From assembly GCF_000347635.1 (NCBI RefSeq), contig NC_020514.1, positions 4,278,001 through 4,342,000 on the forward strand: a stretch of 64,000 nt of DNA, written 5' to 3'. Positions 62,610 through 64,000 of this stretch are shown in pieces. This DNA is from Paraglaciecola psychrophila 170. GTDB taxonomy: Bacteria > Pseudomonadota > Gammaproteobacteria > Enterobacterales > Alteromonadaceae. Each line of letters starts with the position of its first letter. The first letter of the stretch is position 1. The notes under the pieces were generated by a model that saw nothing but the letters and a program-made list of their open reading frames with translations, was not told the DNA's origin and searched no databases. The position numbers and the translations under genes were made by a program.

Positions 62610-63482
62610 GTGGATCCCGTCAAGAAAAGCCTGTGGTCACTGCATGTCACTATGATACTGCTAGGTGCTACAGCATTATTCTCTAAGCTTTTGCCTTTGT
62701 CTGCTATAGATATTACTTTTGGCCGTGCAGCCATTGCCTGTATCATGTTGTTTGGCATTGTTAAATTATTTGGAAAATCAATATTTTTAGACTGTAAAAA
62801 AGACTATTTTGTTGCCCTGTTTTTAGGTCTTCTCATGGCAGCACATTGGGTCAGCTATTTTGCTGCTATGCAGTATTCATCGGTATCAGTGGGCATGATA
62901 GCCTTATTTACATTCCCAGTAATGACAGTACTATTAGAACCTTTTTTTGAAGGCATACGTTTAGTTTGGCAAGACTTGGTCAGTGCTATTGTTGTGCTTT
63001 TTGGTATTTTCCTTATAGTCCCAGAAATTTCTTTAGAAAACGAGACAACTCAAGGTGTGTTAATTGGGGTTTGTTCTGCCGTCTTGTATTCTTTTAGAAA
63101 CTTGGTGCACCGCAAACATTTTTCTCACTACTCAGGTGCTCATGCTATGGCTTACCAAACATTGGTGATTTTTATCTCTCTTAGCTTTTTTTCAAGTGAT
63201 GAGTTATTTAAGGCTAGCCAAGAAACCTATATCGGACTGGTCATCTTAGGTATATTTTTAACGGCTGTTCCTCATGCTTTAATTGCTGCAAGTCTTAAAC
63301 ATTTACGTGCCAAAACCTTCTCATTGATCGCCTGTATGCAACCGCTTTACGGTGTAACCCTTGCAATACTCGTGTTGGATGAACAGCCTAGATGGCAAAC
63401 CTTAGTCGGTGGCTTATTAGTGATTTCTGCCGCAATTTATGAAACCATCAACGCTCAGAAACTTCATGTAAATAATCGTTAA
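62610..63482 (+). CDS. DMT superfamily (EamA) transporter
   Basis: A 290-residue inner-membrane protein with ten hydrophobic segments forming two EamA repeats (about residues 8-140 and 150-285). LFSKLLPLSAIDITFGRAAI and the second-repeat end PLYGVTLAILVLDEQPRWQTLVGGLLVISA are typical. Substrates of such permeases include amino acids and metabolites; none can be assigned here. The start is a GTG at 62610, 4 bp after psd, suggesting one transcript. Confidence 0.88.
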   Translation: MDPVKKSLWSLHVTMILLGATALFSKLLPLSAIDITFGRAAIACIMLFGIVKLFGKSIFLDCKKDYFVALFLGLLMAAHWVSYFAAMQYSSVSVGMIALFTFPVMTVLLEPFFEGIRLVWQDLVSAIVVLFGIFLIVPEISLENETTQGVLIGVCSAVLYSFRNLVHRKHFSHYSGAHAMAYQTLVIFISLSFFSSDELFKASQETYIGLVILGIFLTAVPHALIAASLKHLRAKTFSLIACMQPLYGVTLAILVLDEQPRWQTLVGGLLVISAAIYETINAQKLHVNNR

Positions 63483-63492
63483 AGAGCAAAAA

Positions 63493-64000
63493 ATGCTGAT
63501 ATTTGCCCACAGAGGTGCAAGTGCCGATGCACCCGAAAATACCTTACTCGCTATTGAACAAGCCTTAATCCAACAAGCTGATGGCATTGAGATCGATGTC
63601 TATCAACTCGGTAATGAATTAGTGGTTATTCATGATAGATGGGTAAGCAGAACCACCAACGGCACACGTTTGTTAAGTGATTATAGTCTTGAAGAATTAC
63701 AAACATTAGACGCGGGCAAAGGGCAATTTGTACCTACACTGTGGCAAGTATTGCAGTGTGTACAAGGGCTATGTTTGATAAATATTGAAGTTAAGGGAGT
63801 GAGAGATGTGTTGTTAATCAATGAGTGTATTAATAAAGCAGTCAGTCAATTAGGCTTTGAAGCTGAGCAATTTATCGTTTCGTCATTTAACCATCATCTT
63901 TTATTGGCTTTTAAAAGTATAGCGCCCAAAATTAAGATTGGGGCTCTGACTGCCAGTAACCCTTTAGATTATGCGCGTTTCGCAGAAGACTTGCAGGCAT
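63493..64000 (+). CDS. Glycerophosphodiester phosphodiesterase (C-terminus beyond window)
   Basis: The first 169 codons of a GDPD-family enzyme that hydrolyses glycerophosphodiesters to glycerol-3-phosphate and an alcohol. MLIFAHRGASADAPENTLLA carries the catalytic HRG, followed by the metal ligands in GIEIDVYQL and the second catalytic His in VVIHDRWVSRTTNG. No signal peptide is present, so it resembles the cytoplasmic UgpQ form rather than periplasmic GlpQ. AAAGAG precedes the ATG, and it follows the transporter by 10 bp. Confidence 0.9.
   Translation, partial: MLIFAHRGASADAPENTLLAIEQALIQQADGIEIDVYQLGNELVVIHDRWVSRTTNGTRLLSDYSLEELQTLDAGKGQFVPTLWQVLQCVQGLCLINIEVKGVRDVLLINECINKAVSQLGFEAEQFIVSSFNHHLLLAFKSIAPKIKIGALTASNPLDYARFAEDLQA

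Overview
The window is AT-rich chromosomal DNA from a marine gammaproteobacterium, most likely an Alteromonadaceae member of the Paraglaciecola/Glaciecola/Alteromonas group. The evidence is the gcvT-gcvH-gcvP block, the orn/rsgA/psd neighbourhood with a tRNA-Gly beside orn, ilvIH next to a MaoP (DUF413) gene, LpxL, DUF3087 and DUF3718 proteins, two large TonB-dependent receptors and a TPR-sulfotransferase. The genus is an inference from gene content.

Region 1 (1-18702) reads as a catabolic cluster. A tight minus-strand run encodes a Baeyer-Villiger-type monooxygenase, an iron alcohol dehydrogenase that is broken by an internal deletion, an alpha/beta hydrolase, an SDR and an acyl-CoA dehydrogenase. 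Next come a Crp-type regulator, a TonB receptor and a GPH-type MFS transporter. A plus-strand trio of hydrolases follows (carboxylesterase B, SGNH, secreted alpha/beta hydrolase), then a minus-strand acyl-CoA ligase, MaoC hydratase and SDR, and a regulator made of two TetR proteins fused end to end. The logic is uptake, ketone to ester, hydrolysis, oxidation, CoA activation and beta-oxidation; the substrate cannot be read from the sequence. An identical 18-bp quasi-palindrome stands in front of the MFS/carboxylesterase pair and of the acyl-CoA ligase, and is a candidate operator.

Region 2 (18703-28138) is rearranged and repeat-rich. It holds palindromic repeats, a small conserved-looking protein, a two-component system coupled to a decayed RND pump, an MipA/OmpV outer-membrane protein, and a molybdenum hydroxylase of the isoquinoline 1-oxidoreductase type (two subunits). 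That oxidoreductase lies between two direct copies of the mipA promoter and 5' end, so a captured mipA promoter may drive it.

Region 3 (28139-52744) is mostly core genome: glycine cleavage (gcvPHT) with a divergent LysR, a PEP-CTERM-type ATPase, hemolysin III, a lipoprotein, a GIY-YIG protein, glnE, a TcpQ-domain protein, lpxL, a hybrid histidine kinase whose frame is broken at a short A run, a GGDEF/EAL protein, tdk and ilvIH.

Region 4 (52745-64000) holds a MaoP homologue, about 1.5 kb of gene-poor sequence, a second TonB receptor, a TPR-sulfotransferase, a tRNA-Gly followed by four copies of its own 3' end in a 101-104 bp repeat array, orn (broken by clustered homopolymer deletions that look like sequencing errors), rsgA, psd, a DMT transporter and the start of a glycerophosphodiester phosphodiesterase.

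A dispersed stem-loop repeat occurs at least three times (near 19.06, 27.9 and 37.1 kb). The most unusual structures are the tRNA-Gly tail array, the duplicated mipA front flanking the oxidoreductase genes, and the tandem TetR with its candidate operators.
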